Source: JADGHX01 sp035760965
GTDB taxonomy: Bacteria; Pseudomonadota; Gammaproteobacteria; Steroidobacterales; Steroidobacteraceae
NCBI GenBank assembly: GCA_035760965.1
Contig: DASTRY010000035.1
Span: 124,001 to 188,000, forward strand
Length of the DNA stretch: 64,000 nt
Direction: 5' to 3'
The notes beneath the pieces are model-generated. The model did not search any database, was not told the DNA's origin, and saw nothing but the letters and a program-made list of their open reading frames with translations. Made by a program: the position numbers and the translations under genes. Shown piece after piece: positions 41,440 through 49,702 of the stretch. The first letter of the stretch is position 1. Each line of letters opens with the position of its first letter.

Positions 41440-43098
41440 ATGGAGCTGATCCGCTTCCTGCTGCGTACGTCCCGCTCGATGGTGCTCGCCATCATGATCG
41501 CGAGCGTTGCGAGCGGCGCGTTGAGCGGTGCGTTGATCGCGATCGTGAATCGCGCTCTCGCCGCCAACGGCGTCGCGACAGGGACGATTCTGCTGGCGTT
41601 CCTCGCGGTGGTGTTCGCGCGTGTGCTGACGCAGTTCCTCTCGGCGATTCTCCTGGTCCGCTTCGCGCAAGACACGGTGCTGACCCTGACGCGACGGCTG
41701 TGCGAGCAGGTGCTCCGGGTGCCGTTCTCGAAAGTGGAAACCATGGGCACGCCGCGGGTGCTCGCCACACTGACCGAAGACGTGACGGTCCTGTCCGGCG
41801 CAGTCCTTGCCATGCCGACGCTGGCAACGAACCTTGCGATGCTGGCGGGTTGCTCGATCTATCTCGCGTATCTCTCCTGGAAGATCTTCGCCGCCTGCGT
41901 CGTGCTCGCGGCACTCGGTGCGCTCGGACATCGCGTGCTCATGGCGCGCGCGCACGCGGCGTTCGTCGGTGTTCGCGAAGGTCGCGACCGCTTGTTCGGC
42001 GCCTTCAAGACGCTGACCGAAGGACTCAAGGAGCTGAAGCTGCATCGCGCCCGCCGCGCCGACTTCATGCAACAGGAGGTCGATGCGACGACGGAGTACT
42101 TGCGCCGGCAGAACATCGCGGTGACCACCAAGTACATGGTGGCCGACACGTGGAGCCAGCTCCTGTTCTACTCGCTGATCGGCTCGCTGCTCTTCGTCAC
42201 GCCGGCGATCGCGAGGCTCTCCACCGAAGCGCTGACGGGCTATGTGTTCGCGGCGCTCTTCATGATGACGCCCACGTGGGCCGTGCTCGGCACTTTGCCC
42301 ACGTTTCTCCGCGGTCGCGTGTCGCTCGAGAAGATCCGCGAGCTCGGGGATTCCCTGAGCGCCGCGGACGCCGATGGGGTCGAAGCTGCCGCGGCCCAAC
42401 CGACCGCGGCTCGTGTGGACATCGAGCTGCATCGGGTGACGTTTGCCTACCCGCCGCAGGCGGGCGAGGAGCGACCGTTCGCGGTCGGTCCGATCGATCT
42501 GTCGCTGACGAGCGGCGAGGTCGTCTTCGTGACCGGCGGCAACGGCAGCGGCAAGTCGACGCTCGTGAAGCTGCTGTGCGGGCTGTACACGCCCGATTCG
42601 GGTCGGATCGTGCTGAACGGCACCGTCATCGACGACACGAACCGAGAGTGGTATCGCGAGCACTTCGCGGCCGTCTTCGCCGACTATCACCTCTTCGAGC
42701 GGCTCTTCGGCCTCGAAACGGCCGGCCGCGAGCGGGAAATCGCCGAATATCTCGCGCTCCTGCGGCTCGAGCGCAAGGTCCGCATCGAAGGCGGTCGGTT
42801 CTCGTCCACGGCACTCTCTTCGGGACAGCGCAAGCGGCTGGCGCTCCTGACCGTGTTCCTCGAGGACCGGCCGGTGTACGTGTTCGACGAATGGGCGGCC
42901 GATCAGGACCCCTCGTACAAGGAAGTGTTCTATCAACGGCTGCTGCCGGAGCTGAAATCTCGCGGCAAATGCGTCATCGTGGTGACCCACGACGATCGCT
43001 ATTTCCATCTCGGGGATCGGGTCATCAAGCTCGAAGCGGCGGCCCCCATCAGCGGCCTGCGGGAAGGGGCGGTGGAGCGCGGACGCGCCCTCGGCTGA
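41440..43098 (+). CDS. ABC exporter (TMD-NBD fusion) of the cyclic-peptide/siderophore type
   Basis: 552 aa, ATG one base after the NRPS stop, so it shares the operon. The N-terminal half (about 1-330) is membrane-spanning with several hydrophobic segments. The C-terminal half is an ATPase: Walker A GGNGSGKST near 367, signature LSSGQRKRLALL, and Walker B VYVFDEWAADQDP. The variant signature and the DEWAADQDP block are characteristic of the SyrD/PvdE/YojI family that exports nonribosomal peptides and peptide siderophore precursors across the inner membrane. It is probably the exporter of this pathway's product and may also protect the producer. Fused as one chain, it should work as a homodimer. 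Confidence 0.93.
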   Translation: MELIRFLLRTSRSMVLAIMIASVASGALSGALIAIVNRALAANGVATGTILLAFLAVVFARVLTQFLSAILLVRFAQDTVLTLTRRLCEQVLRVPFSKVETMGTPRVLATLTEDVTVLSGAVLAMPTLATNLAMLAGCSIYLAYLSWKIFAACVVLAALGALGHRVLMARAHAAFVGVREGRDRLFGAFKTLTEGLKELKLHRARRADFMQQEVDATTEYLRRQNIAVTTKYMVADTWSQLLFYSLIGSLLFVTPAIARLSTEALTGYVFAALFMMTPTWAVLGTLPTFLRGRVSLEKIRELGDSLSAADADGVEAAAAQPTAARVDIELHRVTFAYPPQAGEERPFAVGPIDLSLTSGEVVFVTGGNGSGKSTLVKLLCGLYTPDSGRIVLNGTVIDDTNREWYREHFAAVFADYHLFERLFGLETAGREREIAEYLALLRLERKVRIEGGRFSSTALSSGQRKRLALLTVFLEDRPVYVFDEWAADQDPSYKEVFYQRLLPELKSRGKCVIVVTHDDRYFHLGDRVIKLEAAAPISGLREGAVERGRALG

Positions 43099-43108
43099 GA
43101 AGAGCGAA

Positions 43109-43183
43109 TGTCTTCCAAAAAGAACAGGTAGAATCCCCGTCGAGAAGAAGAACTAGAACCGCTGCCGAGAAGAACAACTAGAA
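43109..43183 (+). repeat. Three imperfect 25-bp tandem repeats between exporter and acyltransferase genes
   Basis: Units 43109-43133, 43134-43158 and 43159-43183 each end in an AGAAC..TAGAA-like box (agaacaggtagaa, agaagaactagaa, agaacaactagaa). Units 2 and 3 agree at about 19 of 25 positions; unit 1 matches mainly in the right half. The A-rich boxes stand out from the GC-rich surroundings and recur at 25-bp steps just before the TTG start of the next gene. They may be binding sites or a slippage product. No U-tract terminator is present. Confidence 0.5.
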
Positions 43184-43196
43184 GAGGTCGAAGCGT

Positions 43197-44417
43197 TTGA
43201 CAACGGGCGATCGATTGCACGCGCTGGACGCGGTCCGCGCGTTCGCGCTGCTGCTGGGCGTCGTGCACCACACGGCGCTGTTCTTCATTCCGCAAGAGCT
43301 CGTGCAGCCCGGGATCGTGCCGATCAACGACCCCTCGCCGAGCCGGCTGCTCGCGCTCGTCGCCTTCGTGGGCCACATGTTCCGGATGTCGCTCTTCTTC
43401 TTGATGGCCGGCTTCTTCGCGCGACTGGTCATCGAACGCAAGGGAATGCGCGCGTTCTGGAGCGATCGGCTGCAGCGGATTCTGGTGCCGCTGGTCGTCG
43501 GCTGGCTGATCCTGTTTCCGATGGTCGCGGCGGCGTGGAGCTGGCCAAGCGAGCACCGGGTCCGCCTCGACGTGTTCATCGACGAGCCGCTCTCGGTTGC
43601 GAGCTTTCCGCTCAGCTATCTCTGGTTCCTGTACTACCTCCTGCTCATCTACGCGCTGATCTCGGCGGCCGATCTCGCGCTGGGTCGATTCGACCGTCAG
43701 GGGAGGGTGGCCGCCGCGGCCGACCGAGCGCTGCGCGGGTTGTTTCGCAATCGCTGGCATGCGCCGCTCGCCTTGATGGCGCTTCTCAGCGCCGGGCTGC
43801 TCGCGGAAAAGGACTACACGATCTTCGGCGGGCTCGCGACGCCGAACACGGGCTTGACTCCGCAGATCACGCCGCTCGTGGAATACAGCATCGCATTTGC
43901 CTTCGGCTGGCTGATGCAGCGAAACGTCGACCTGCTGGACGTGCTGCGGCAGCGCTACGCGGGCTATCTCGTCGCGGCGGCAGGCGCGACCGTGGTGGCC
44001 GCGCTCTGCCCGCTGCCGATCGCGCTCCGGATGTCGCACGAAGCGATGGTGGCGGGCCGCACGGTATTCGGCTTCGCGTATGCGTTCGGATCCTGGTGCT
44101 GGACGCTGGGCATCACCGGCTTCGGCTTGCAACACCTTGCGAAGGAGAGCGCGCCACGACGTTACGTCGCCGACGCTTCCTATTGGATCTATCTCGCGCA
44201 CTATCCACTGGTGCTGGCGCTCGAGGACGCGTTAGGACCCTTACACCTGCACTGGGCCATCAAGTTTCCCGCGATCGTCGGCGTGACTCTGGTCATCGCG
44301 CTGCTCAGCTATCACTACCTCGTGCGGTTTACGTTCATCGGTCGCGTGCTGAACGGACAAAGGCGGCGTCCAGGCGAGGCGGCACTGCAGGGACTGGCAC
44401 TGGAACCGAGACGATAG
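43197..44417 (+). CDS. Membrane acyltransferase, acyltransferase family 3 (OafA/OpgC-like)
   Basis: 406 aa, about ten hydrophobic segments. The N-terminus (RLHALDAVRAFALLLGVVHH) has the family's Arg..D..R entry and His pair, and FFLMAGFFARLVIERKG plus WFLYYLLLIYALIS follow the same pattern. Members transfer acetyl, succinyl or other acyl groups from cytoplasmic donors to sugars or lipids at the inner membrane; glucan succinylase OpgC is one relative. Start is taken at TTG 43197, the first start codon of the frame; a second TTG lies five codons on. About 100 bases separate it from the exporter, so it may be read with the operon. It could acylate the peptide-polyketide product, but nothing in the sequence fixes the substrate. 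Confidence 0.82.
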   Translation: MTTGDRLHALDAVRAFALLLGVVHHTALFFIPQELVQPGIVPINDPSPSRLLALVAFVGHMFRMSLFFLMAGFFARLVIERKGMRAFWSDRLQRILVPLVVGWLILFPMVAAAWSWPSEHRVRLDVFIDEPLSVASFPLSYLWFLYYLLLIYALISAADLALGRFDRQGRVAAAADRALRGLFRNRWHAPLALMALLSAGLLAEKDYTIFGGLATPNTGLTPQITPLVEYSIAFAFGWLMQRNVDLLDVLRQRYAGYLVAAAGATVVAALCPLPIALRMSHEAMVAGRTVFGFAYAFGSWCWTLGITGFGLQHLAKESAPRRYVADASYWIYLAHYPLVLALEDALGPLHLHWAIKFPAIVGVTLVIALLSYHYLVRFTFIGRVLNGQRRRPGEAALQGLALEPRR

Positions 44418-44427
44418 ATTATCTATC
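44413..44427. promoter_or_regulatory. Perfect inverted repeat, candidate operator
   Basis: GATAGAT-T-ATCTATC: seven-base arms around a single central base, overlapping the stop of the acyltransferase gene. Its AT-rich palindromic form is unusual in this GC-rich stretch and fits a dimeric regulator site upstream of the methyltransferase. It could also pair in RNA. No regulator is identified. Confidence 0.4.
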
Positions 44428-44431
44428 GCGC

Positions 44432-44448
44432 GAGCGGCGCGGCCGCTC
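44432..44448. other. GC-rich hairpin (GAGCGGC-GCG-GCCGCTC)
   Basis: Perfect seven-base arms with a three-base loop, four bases after the preceding inverted repeat. There is no T-run after it (atcctggg follows), so it is not a normal intrinsic terminator. It lies about 70 bases before the methyltransferase start and just before a GGGAGGA ribosome-binding-like sequence, so a role in mRNA stability or partial attenuation is possible. Confidence 0.4.
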
Positions 44449-44517
44449 ATCCTGGGAGGAACACGATATGCGAGTGCTGGCGGACGCGGCAACGGCGCAG
44501 CATAGGGAGAATAAACA

Positions 44518-45339
44518 GTGCTTACCGGGAACAGTGGCACAGCAGTGCCCGAGCGGAGCGCGAATCCGGCAACTCAGAGTGATATCTCACGAGAGCGGGG
44601 CGCTGCGATCCGGCACCGCGAGCGGAGGCTGCAGTATCTGGACACCCGCGCCGCCGACGCGGACTTCCTTGCCACAGCCATTCGACAGCAAGCGCAAGGG
44701 CATCTGGAGATTCTGGAAGCGGGTTGCGGCCGCAAGTGGCCGATCAAGCTCGACGGAGTGGACTACAGGCTCACGGGTATCGATCTCGATCCGGAGGCGC
44801 TCAGAGCCCGGCTGCAGGGCGTCGGCGACCTGAACGACGCGATCGTCGGTGATCTCTGCACGCCCGGGCTGATCCCTGCCGAAAAATTCGACGTCGTCTT
44901 CAGCTCGTTCGTACTGGAGCACATCGAGGACGCCGAAATCGCCCTCGAAAACATGATCGCCGGTCTCAAGCGCGGCGGTATCCTGGTGCTTCGGATTCCG
45001 GACCCGCATGCCGCGTACGGGTGGACCGCTCACCACACGCCATTCAGTCTGCACGTCGCCTACTATCGATACGTGATGGGGAACAGGAACGCGGGCAAAC
45101 CTGGATTTGCGCCGTATCCCACGTACTACGCGAAGGTCGTATCGCGTCAGGGCATTCGCGACTTCTGCGAGCACCACGCTTGCACGCTCCTGGAGGAGCG
45201 CGGGACCACGTACTACCTGGAAAAGAAAGACCGGGCCACCTTCGCAAGTAAGATTTACGCAAAAGCTTTGTATTGTCTCTCGCTCGGCGCGCTGGCCTGG
45301 CGACACAACAATCTCGCATTCGTCATTCGCAAGAATTGA
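44518..45339 (+). CDS. Class I SAM-dependent methyltransferase
   Basis: 273 aa. SAM-binding motif I is ILEAGCGRKWP (about 64-74), acidic end of strand 2 in LTGIDLDPEAL, and motif IV/post region DVVFSSFVLEHIEDAEIAL followed by GLKRGGILVLRIPDP. This is the layout of methyltransferase family 11/UbiE-like enzymes acting on small molecules. GTG start at 44518 is supported by AGGGAGA eight bases upstream. Position just after the exporter and acyltransferase suggests an O- or N-methylation tailoring step, but the gap with two inverted repeats could mean separate transcription. The last 17 bases overlap the 3' end of the convergent histidine kinase gene. Substrate is not predictable. Confidence 0.8.
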   Translation: MLTGNSGTAVPERSANPATQSDISRERGAAIRHRERRLQYLDTRAADADFLATAIRQQAQGHLEILEAGCGRKWPIKLDGVDYRLTGIDLDPEALRARLQGVGDLNDAIVGDLCTPGLIPAEKFDVVFSSFVLEHIEDAEIALENMIAGLKRGGILVLRIPDPHAAYGWTAHHTPFSLHVAYYRYVMGNRNAGKPGFAPYPTYYAKVVSRQGIRDFCEHHACTLLEERGTTYYLEKKDRATFASKIYAKALYCLSLGALAWRHNNLAFVIRKN

Positions 45340-47437
45340 CGAGCTCGGCCAGCAGCGGTTCGAGGAGGCTCGGATCCACGGGCTTCGTCAGGTGGTGGTC
45401 GAAACCGGCGGCGGCCGCTTGCTCCTTGTCACGCTCCTGTCCCCAGCCGGTCACCGCAATCAGGAAGGCGCGGGCGCCGGCAGCCGTCGCGCGCAAACGC
45501 TTGGCGACTTCGTAGCCGTTCATCTCCGGCATGCCGATGTCGAGGATGACGACGTCCGGACGAAACTCCGGCACCAGCGCAAGCGCGCCCGCACCGCAGT
45601 AGGCCACACGAACGTTGTGTCCGCAGAGCTGCAGGAAGGTGGCGCAGCTTTCGACGCTGTCCCGATTGTCGTCGCACACGAGGATCCGCAATGAGCCGCT
45701 GCGCACGCGCGCTTCCTGCGGAGCTGCGGCACTCGACGATTCTCGCGCTTCGCTGGCCGGCAGCCGCACGATGAACTCGCTGCCGCGATTGGCACCGTCG
45801 CTGCGAGCGCTAATCGTGCCGCCATGCAGGTGGACGAGGCCTTGCGCCAGCGCGAGCCCGATGCCGAGACCGCCTTCGGCACGAGTGAGAACATCGTCCG
45901 CCTGAGCGAACATCGTGAAGAGGCGCGGCATCATCTCCGGCGAAATGCCGATGCCATTGTCGCGCACCGTCACGACGATCCCGCTGCCTTCGCGCGCGGC
46001 CGCGAGCTCGATGCGTCCACCCGCATCGGTGTATTTGCCTGCGTTGACGAGGAGGTTCGAGAACACTTGCGCCAGGCGAACCGGGTCCGCGGTGATGCGG
46101 ACGGGGTCCTTCGGGAGCTCCACGGACAGCGTGTGCCGTTTGCTGTCGAGAGTCGGGCGCGCAGCCTCGATGGCGGTGCCGATGATCGCCGTGAGCTCGG
46201 TGCGGCTCATCTTCAGGCGGAGCGAGCCGCGGGTGATGCGCGAGACGTCGAGCAGATCGTCGAGGAGATGGCTCATGTGCGCCACTTGGCGCTCGATGAT
46301 CTCCTCGGCGCGGCGCGCCTGCTCGGGCGTGCGGCCGGCTTTCTTGGCGGCGCTGAGCGCGTAGCGTATGGGCGCGAGGGGGTTGCGCAATTCGTGCGCA
46401 AGCAGCGCGAGGAACTCGTCCTTGCGCTGGTCCGCGAGCCGCATCGCCTGCGCGTTGCGGCGCAGCTCCTCTTCCATCCGGCAGCGCTGGATGAAGTCAC
46501 TCGCCTGGCGCAAGTACAGATCGAGACGGCGCAATTCCTGCTCGGTCGGCACATGCGGCGCACTGAAGTGCGTGGAGGCGACTCCGAGCGGCATTCCATC
46601 GGCGCCGACGAGCGGCGTGCAGATCACCGCGCGAAAGCCCTCCGCCCGAGCGATGGCGCGCATGGCTTCGAATGCCGCGTCCTTTTCCACGTCTTCCATG
46701 ATGACTCGCTGGCCCGTCCGGAGCGCCCGTCCACACACGGAATCGTCTTCGCGCGAGACGTCCCGGAAGCGCTCGAGAAAGTCCCGTCCGAAGCCGCTGT
46801 GGGCCGCGATCGTCAGGCTCCCCGAGCCGTCGAGAAGCTGGATGGTGCCCGTCTCGGCCCCGAGCAGGGCGAGCAGCGCGCGCAGCATCTCGTCCAGCCC
46901 CTCCGACAGCGACTTGACGCGCCATAGCCGCGCGCTCAGCTCGTTCAGCTTCGCGAGCGCGGCAGTCTGCGCCTGCAGCTCGCGCTCTTTTTCTAGCAGG
47001 GCGCGCTCGGCGCGCTTGCGCGCCGAGATGTCGCGCGCGACTTTCGATGCGCCGACGATGACGCCGTTGGCATCGCGCACCGGTGAGATGCTGATCGAGA
47101 CGTCGATACGCCGTCCATCCCGCGTCACCCGCTGCGTCTCGTAGCGCTCGATGGGCTCGCCGCGCGTGACCTTCGCGAGGATTTCACGCTCCTCGTGCGC
47201 CAGCTCCGGCGGAATGATCCGCTGGATGTGCGTGCCGATCATCTCCTCGGCCCGAAAGCCGAAAATGCGCTCGGCACCGCGATTCCAGGACGTGATCAGT
47301 CCGTCCAGCGTCTTGCTGAGGATCGCATCGTCGGACGAATCGACGATGGCACCGGCGAGCCGAATCATCTCTTCGCGCTCGCGGAGGAGAGACGGTGTGC
47401 TGTGCCACTCGGAGAGGGCGATCGAGTCAGCGCTCAT
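45323..47437 (-). CDS. Soluble hybrid sensor histidine kinase, PAS-GAF-HisKA-HATPase-REC
   Basis: 704 aa. No transmembrane segment. PAS domain about 20-140 (IVDSSDDAILSKTLDGLI; WNRGAERIFGF), then GAF about 165-320 (ETGTIQLLDG; RAVICTPLVGADGMPLGV). HisKA H-box FLALLAHELRNPLAPIRY has the phosphoaccepting His near 349. ATPase boxes follow: NLLVNAGKYTDAGG, VRDNGIGISPEMM, GGLGIGLALAQGL. The C-terminal receiver domain has RILVCDDNRDS and Asp near 632 in VVILDIGMPEMNGYEV. Start chosen at ATG 47437 (MSADSIAL), right before the PAS domain; the frame stays open upstream to 47899 but that part has no domain. No partner regulator is adjacent, so its targets are unknown. It faces the biosynthetic cluster tail to tail. 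Confidence 0.9.
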   Translation of the reverse strand: MSADSIALSEWHSTPSLLREREEMIRLAGAIVDSSDDAILSKTLDGLITSWNRGAERIFGFRAEEMIGTHIQRIIPPELAHEEREILAKVTRGEPIERYETQRVTRDGRRIDVSISISPVRDANGVIVGASKVARDISARKRAERALLEKERELQAQTAALAKLNELSARLWRVKSLSEGLDEMLRALLALLGAETGTIQLLDGSGSLTIAAHSGFGRDFLERFRDVSREDDSVCGRALRTGQRVIMEDVEKDAAFEAMRAIARAEGFRAVICTPLVGADGMPLGVASTHFSAPHVPTEQELRRLDLYLRQASDFIQRCRMEEELRRNAQAMRLADQRKDEFLALLAHELRNPLAPIRYALSAAKKAGRTPEQARRAEEIIERQVAHMSHLLDDLLDVSRITRGSLRLKMSRTELTAIIGTAIEAARPTLDSKRHTLSVELPKDPVRITADPVRLAQVFSNLLVNAGKYTDAGGRIELAAAREGSGIVVTVRDNGIGISPEMMPRLFTMFAQADDVLTRAEGGLGIGLALAQGLVHLHGGTISARSDGANRGSEFIVRLPASEARESSSAAAPQEARVRSGSLRILVCDDNRDSVESCATFLQLCGHNVRVAYCGAGALALVPEFRPDVVILDIGMPEMNGYEVAKRLRATAAGARAFLIAVTGWGQERDKEQAAAAGFDHHLTKPVDPSLLEPLLAELVNSCE

Positions 47438-47831
47438 GTCGCTCGCGTTTGCAAGGCATGTGGGTTGTGACGCTGGGACGGCGAAGGGGCGCGCAGGTGA
47501 CAGCCTTCGCGCGACTGCAGGAAGTCGCGCGATCGAGTGAATCGTATTTTCCAGACCTGTCGATAGGGCACATCGCCGCCTTCGTCGCAGCGGTCTTGGC
47601 CCCCCGGAGTAGGCTCGTCGAGCGAGCCTTTGTTGTGGGCCGCGACCATAGCCGACTGGGCTCGGCCTTGCCAGGGCTGTGCACGCCGTACCCGAAGAGT
47701 GGCACGACGAGGATTGGGCTCCCTCGCCGCGCGGCCGCTGCGTGCGGGCGGGCACGGTGCTTGCCGTGAGCAGCCCACCGCGCGCGTGATCAGGAAAACC
47801 CTTAAAACGCTTGCGCGCTCGTTGGCACCCC
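47438..47831. other. Intergenic region without a recognisable gene
   Basis: 394 bases between the start of the histidine kinase gene and the end of the LysR gene, both on the minus strand. It should hold the histidine kinase promoter. I saw no RNA gene, no hairpin plus T-run and no frame with a credible protein. A long minus-strand frame runs through it, but its translation is Arg- and Ala-rich with no recognisable domain, typical of a shadow frame. Confidence 0.6.
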
Positions 47832-48752
47832 TCAGCGACTCTCGCGCACCTCGGACGCCGCCTGTCTGAACAATGTGCGCAACCAGAGATTGCCTCCATC
47901 GTCCGTGAACAAGCTGTGCCACTGCACGGCTTCGGTGAGCGAGGGCAGCTCGTAGGGCGGCGCCAAGATCCGCAACGGCAGATACCGCGCGTAGTACTCC
48001 GCGAGGCGACGATGAATCGTCGCGATGCGTTTCGTGCCCACGACGAGCTGTGGCACGGAGTTGAAGTTCATCGCGAGAACGTCGATGCGCCGTGTCAGGC
48101 CGAGCGTCGTCAGGAACCACTCGTCCTGCACCGGGATGCGCCCGCGTCCGAACTGCAGCACCACGTGTCCGAGCTCGAGGTACTGCTCTTTTGTCAGCAC
48201 GTCGCCGACGAGCGGGTTCTCGCTCCACACGACGCAGACGTAATCATCCGTGTAGAGGTCTTCGCGCGGGTGCTTATCCGACAGATATTCCCGCGGCATG
48301 ATGAGCAGGTCGACGTCGGCTCGCTCCAGGAACTCGATCGGGTTGCCGACGTCGTTCGACACGATGTTGAAACGCACGCGCGGCGCTGCCGCTTCGGCGC
48401 GTCGCAAGACTTCCGACATCAGCACCGTGGCGACGTAGTCGGACATCATGACGGAGAAGTGCCGCGTCGAGGTGGCCGGGTCGAAGCGCGGCTTGGCATT
48501 GATGGTGGCTTTGATCTCCAGCAGGATCTGACGCACCGGCTCCGCGAGGCTCTCGCCGAGCGGCGTCGGCACCATCTTCCGGCCGACTTGCGTCAAGAGC
48601 TCGTCATTGAAGAACTCGCGCAGCCGCGAGAGCGCGCCGCTCATCGCGGATTGCGTGAGATGCACGCGCACGCCGGCCGCGGTGATGCTCCGCTCGGTCA
48701 GGAGCGCATCGAGCGCCACCAGCAGATTCAGATCGAGTTGTTCGAAGTGCAT
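47832..48752 (-). CDS. LysR-family transcriptional regulator, NodD/NahR-like
   Basis: 306 aa, the usual LysR length. Winged helix-turn-helix at 1-65: MHFEQLDLNLLVALDALL opening and HLTQSAMSGALSRLREFF recognition helix. The MHFEQLDLNLL opening is typical of the NodD/NahR/LinR branch that responds to aromatic compounds. The rest is the substrate-binding domain (RHFSVMMSDYVATVLM; DLLIMPREYL). Start ATG 48752 lies inside the 3' end of the upstream cyclase-family gene (25-base overlap), so the two are co-transcribed. It probably controls the adjoining divergent hydrolase gene and perhaps the wider catabolic set. Confidence 0.9.
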   Translation of the reverse strand: MHFEQLDLNLLVALDALLTERSITAAGVRVHLTQSAMSGALSRLREFFNDELLTQVGRKMVPTPLGESLAEPVRQILLEIKATINAKPRFDPATSTRHFSVMMSDYVATVLMSEVLRRAEAAAPRVRFNIVSNDVGNPIEFLERADVDLLIMPREYLSDKHPREDLYTDDYVCVVWSENPLVGDVLTKEQYLELGHVVLQFGRGRIPVQDEWFLTTLGLTRRIDVLAMNFNSVPQLVVGTKRIATIHRRLAEYYARYLPLRILAPPYELPSLTEAVQWHSLFTDDGGNLWLRTLFRQAASEVRESR

Positions 48753-49549
48753 GGAGGTTCGGCTTGGAACAGCGCCTCGTCGAAGATGGCCACCGCACGC
48801 GTCCAGCCCGCGGAAGCGCCGCGGATCTTGTGCGGAAAGCAGGAAATGAAGAAGCCGTCGGGCGGCAGCGCTTCGAGATTGTGCAGCTTCTCGAGGTGGC
48901 AGTAGCCGATGTCGCGTCCGGCTTTGTGGCCTTCCCAGATGAGCGCCTTGTTGCCCGTCGCCGCGATCGCTTTCGCCGTGTAAGAGAAGGGCGCGTCCCA
49001 GCTCCACGCGTCCGTGCCGGTGAGCCGGATGCCGCGCTCGAGCAGGTACATCGTGGCTTCGTAGCCCATGCCGCAGCCGGCGTTCACGTAGTCCGAATGG
49101 CCGTAGCGCGAGCCTGCGCGTGTATTGACGACGACGATCTCGAGCGGCCGCAGCTCGTGGCCGATGCGCTTCAACTCGGACTCGACGTCCTGTGCCGTAC
49201 ACACATAGCCATCGGGCCGGTCCCGGAAGTCGAGCTTCACTCCGGGTTGAAAGCACCACTCGAGCGGGACTTCATCGATCGTGATCGCGCGCTCGCCCTG
49301 GTTCATCGTCGAGTGGAAGTGCCAGGGCGCATCGAGGTGCGTGCCGTTGTGCGTCGTGAGCCGCACCCATTCCGCGGCTGCGGCCTCGCCGTCAGGGAAG
49401 TCCTCGGCCTGCACGCCCGGCAGGAGCTTCATGAAGTCGGCGACGGTGTCGTGGTGCTTCTGGTACTCGATGCGAGGCGCGAGCATCGGGGGGTCCGACA
49501 GCACGTCGTTTTCGAGATAGATCGAGAGATCGACGAATCTTCGCTTCAC
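48728..49549 (-). CDS. Cyclase-family metal-dependent hydrolase (kynurenine formamidase-like fold)
   Basis: 273 aa. Carries the family's metal motif HNGTHLDAPWHF (about 96-107, HxGTHxDxPxH), plus VVVNTRAGSRYGHSDY and TGTDAWSWDAPF segments. Members are Mn/Zn-dependent hydrolases or lactonases such as kynurenine formamidase, isatin hydrolase and cyclases of polyketide or aromatic pathways. No signal peptide. It overlaps the LysR gene downstream and is divergent from an FAH-family hydrolase gene, so it likely acts in the same catabolic pathway, possibly opening a ring or lactone. The substrate is unknown. Confidence 0.85.
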   Translation of the reverse strand: MKRRFVDLSIYLENDVLSDPPMLAPRIEYQKHHDTVADFMKLLPGVQAEDFPDGEAAAAEWVRLTTHNGTHLDAPWHFHSTMNQGERAITIDEVPLEWCFQPGVKLDFRDRPDGYVCTAQDVESELKRIGHELRPLEIVVVNTRAGSRYGHSDYVNAGCGMGYEATMYLLERGIRLTGTDAWSWDAPFSYTAKAIAATGNKALIWEGHKAGRDIGYCHLEKLHNLEALPPDGFFISCFPHKIRGASAGWTRAVAIFDEALFQAEPPCTSNNSI

Positions 49550-49630
49550 CAGCTTGCCCCCTCCACCCGCACGCCTCTGCGCTCCGCCTCGACGCGAGCC
49601 TAGAATCCGGCTGCGGCCTTGTACAGCAGC

Positions 49631-49660
49631 ATCGATCGCCTGGATACCTCGAATCGATCG
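49631..49660. promoter_or_regulatory. Two ATCGATCG boxes 22 bp apart in a divergent promoter region
   Basis: ATCGATCG at 49631-49638 and again at 49653-49660, centre spacing 22 bp, about two helical turns. Both lie in the 153-base gap between the divergent cyclase-family and FAH-family genes. Spacing and position suit paired contacts by the LysR regulator encoded two genes away. A TATGAT hexamer at 49689-49694 could be a -10 box for the + strand gene, but it lies only eight bases from the ATG, so that transcript would be nearly leaderless. Confidence 0.35.
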
Positions 49661-49702
49661 AATTGCTGGGTTTGGGTGAGTCAGCTGCTATGATCGCGCG
49701 CC

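Noticed and set aside
44432..44448. GC hairpin as an intrinsic terminator
   Set aside because: No T-run follows it, so it was listed only as a hairpin.
44468..44833. ATG 44468 with a good GGGAGGA site, opening a second frame across the methyltransferase start
   Set aside because: The product would be Pro/Thr/Ser-rich without a domain and is out of frame with the methyltransferase; GTG 44518 has its own ribosome binding site. A leader peptide role is possible but unsupported.
47438..47899. N-terminal extension of the histidine kinase up to 47899
   Set aside because: The extra 154 residues are Arg/Ala-rich with no domain and would overlap the end of the LysR gene; ATG 47437 sits just before the PAS domain.
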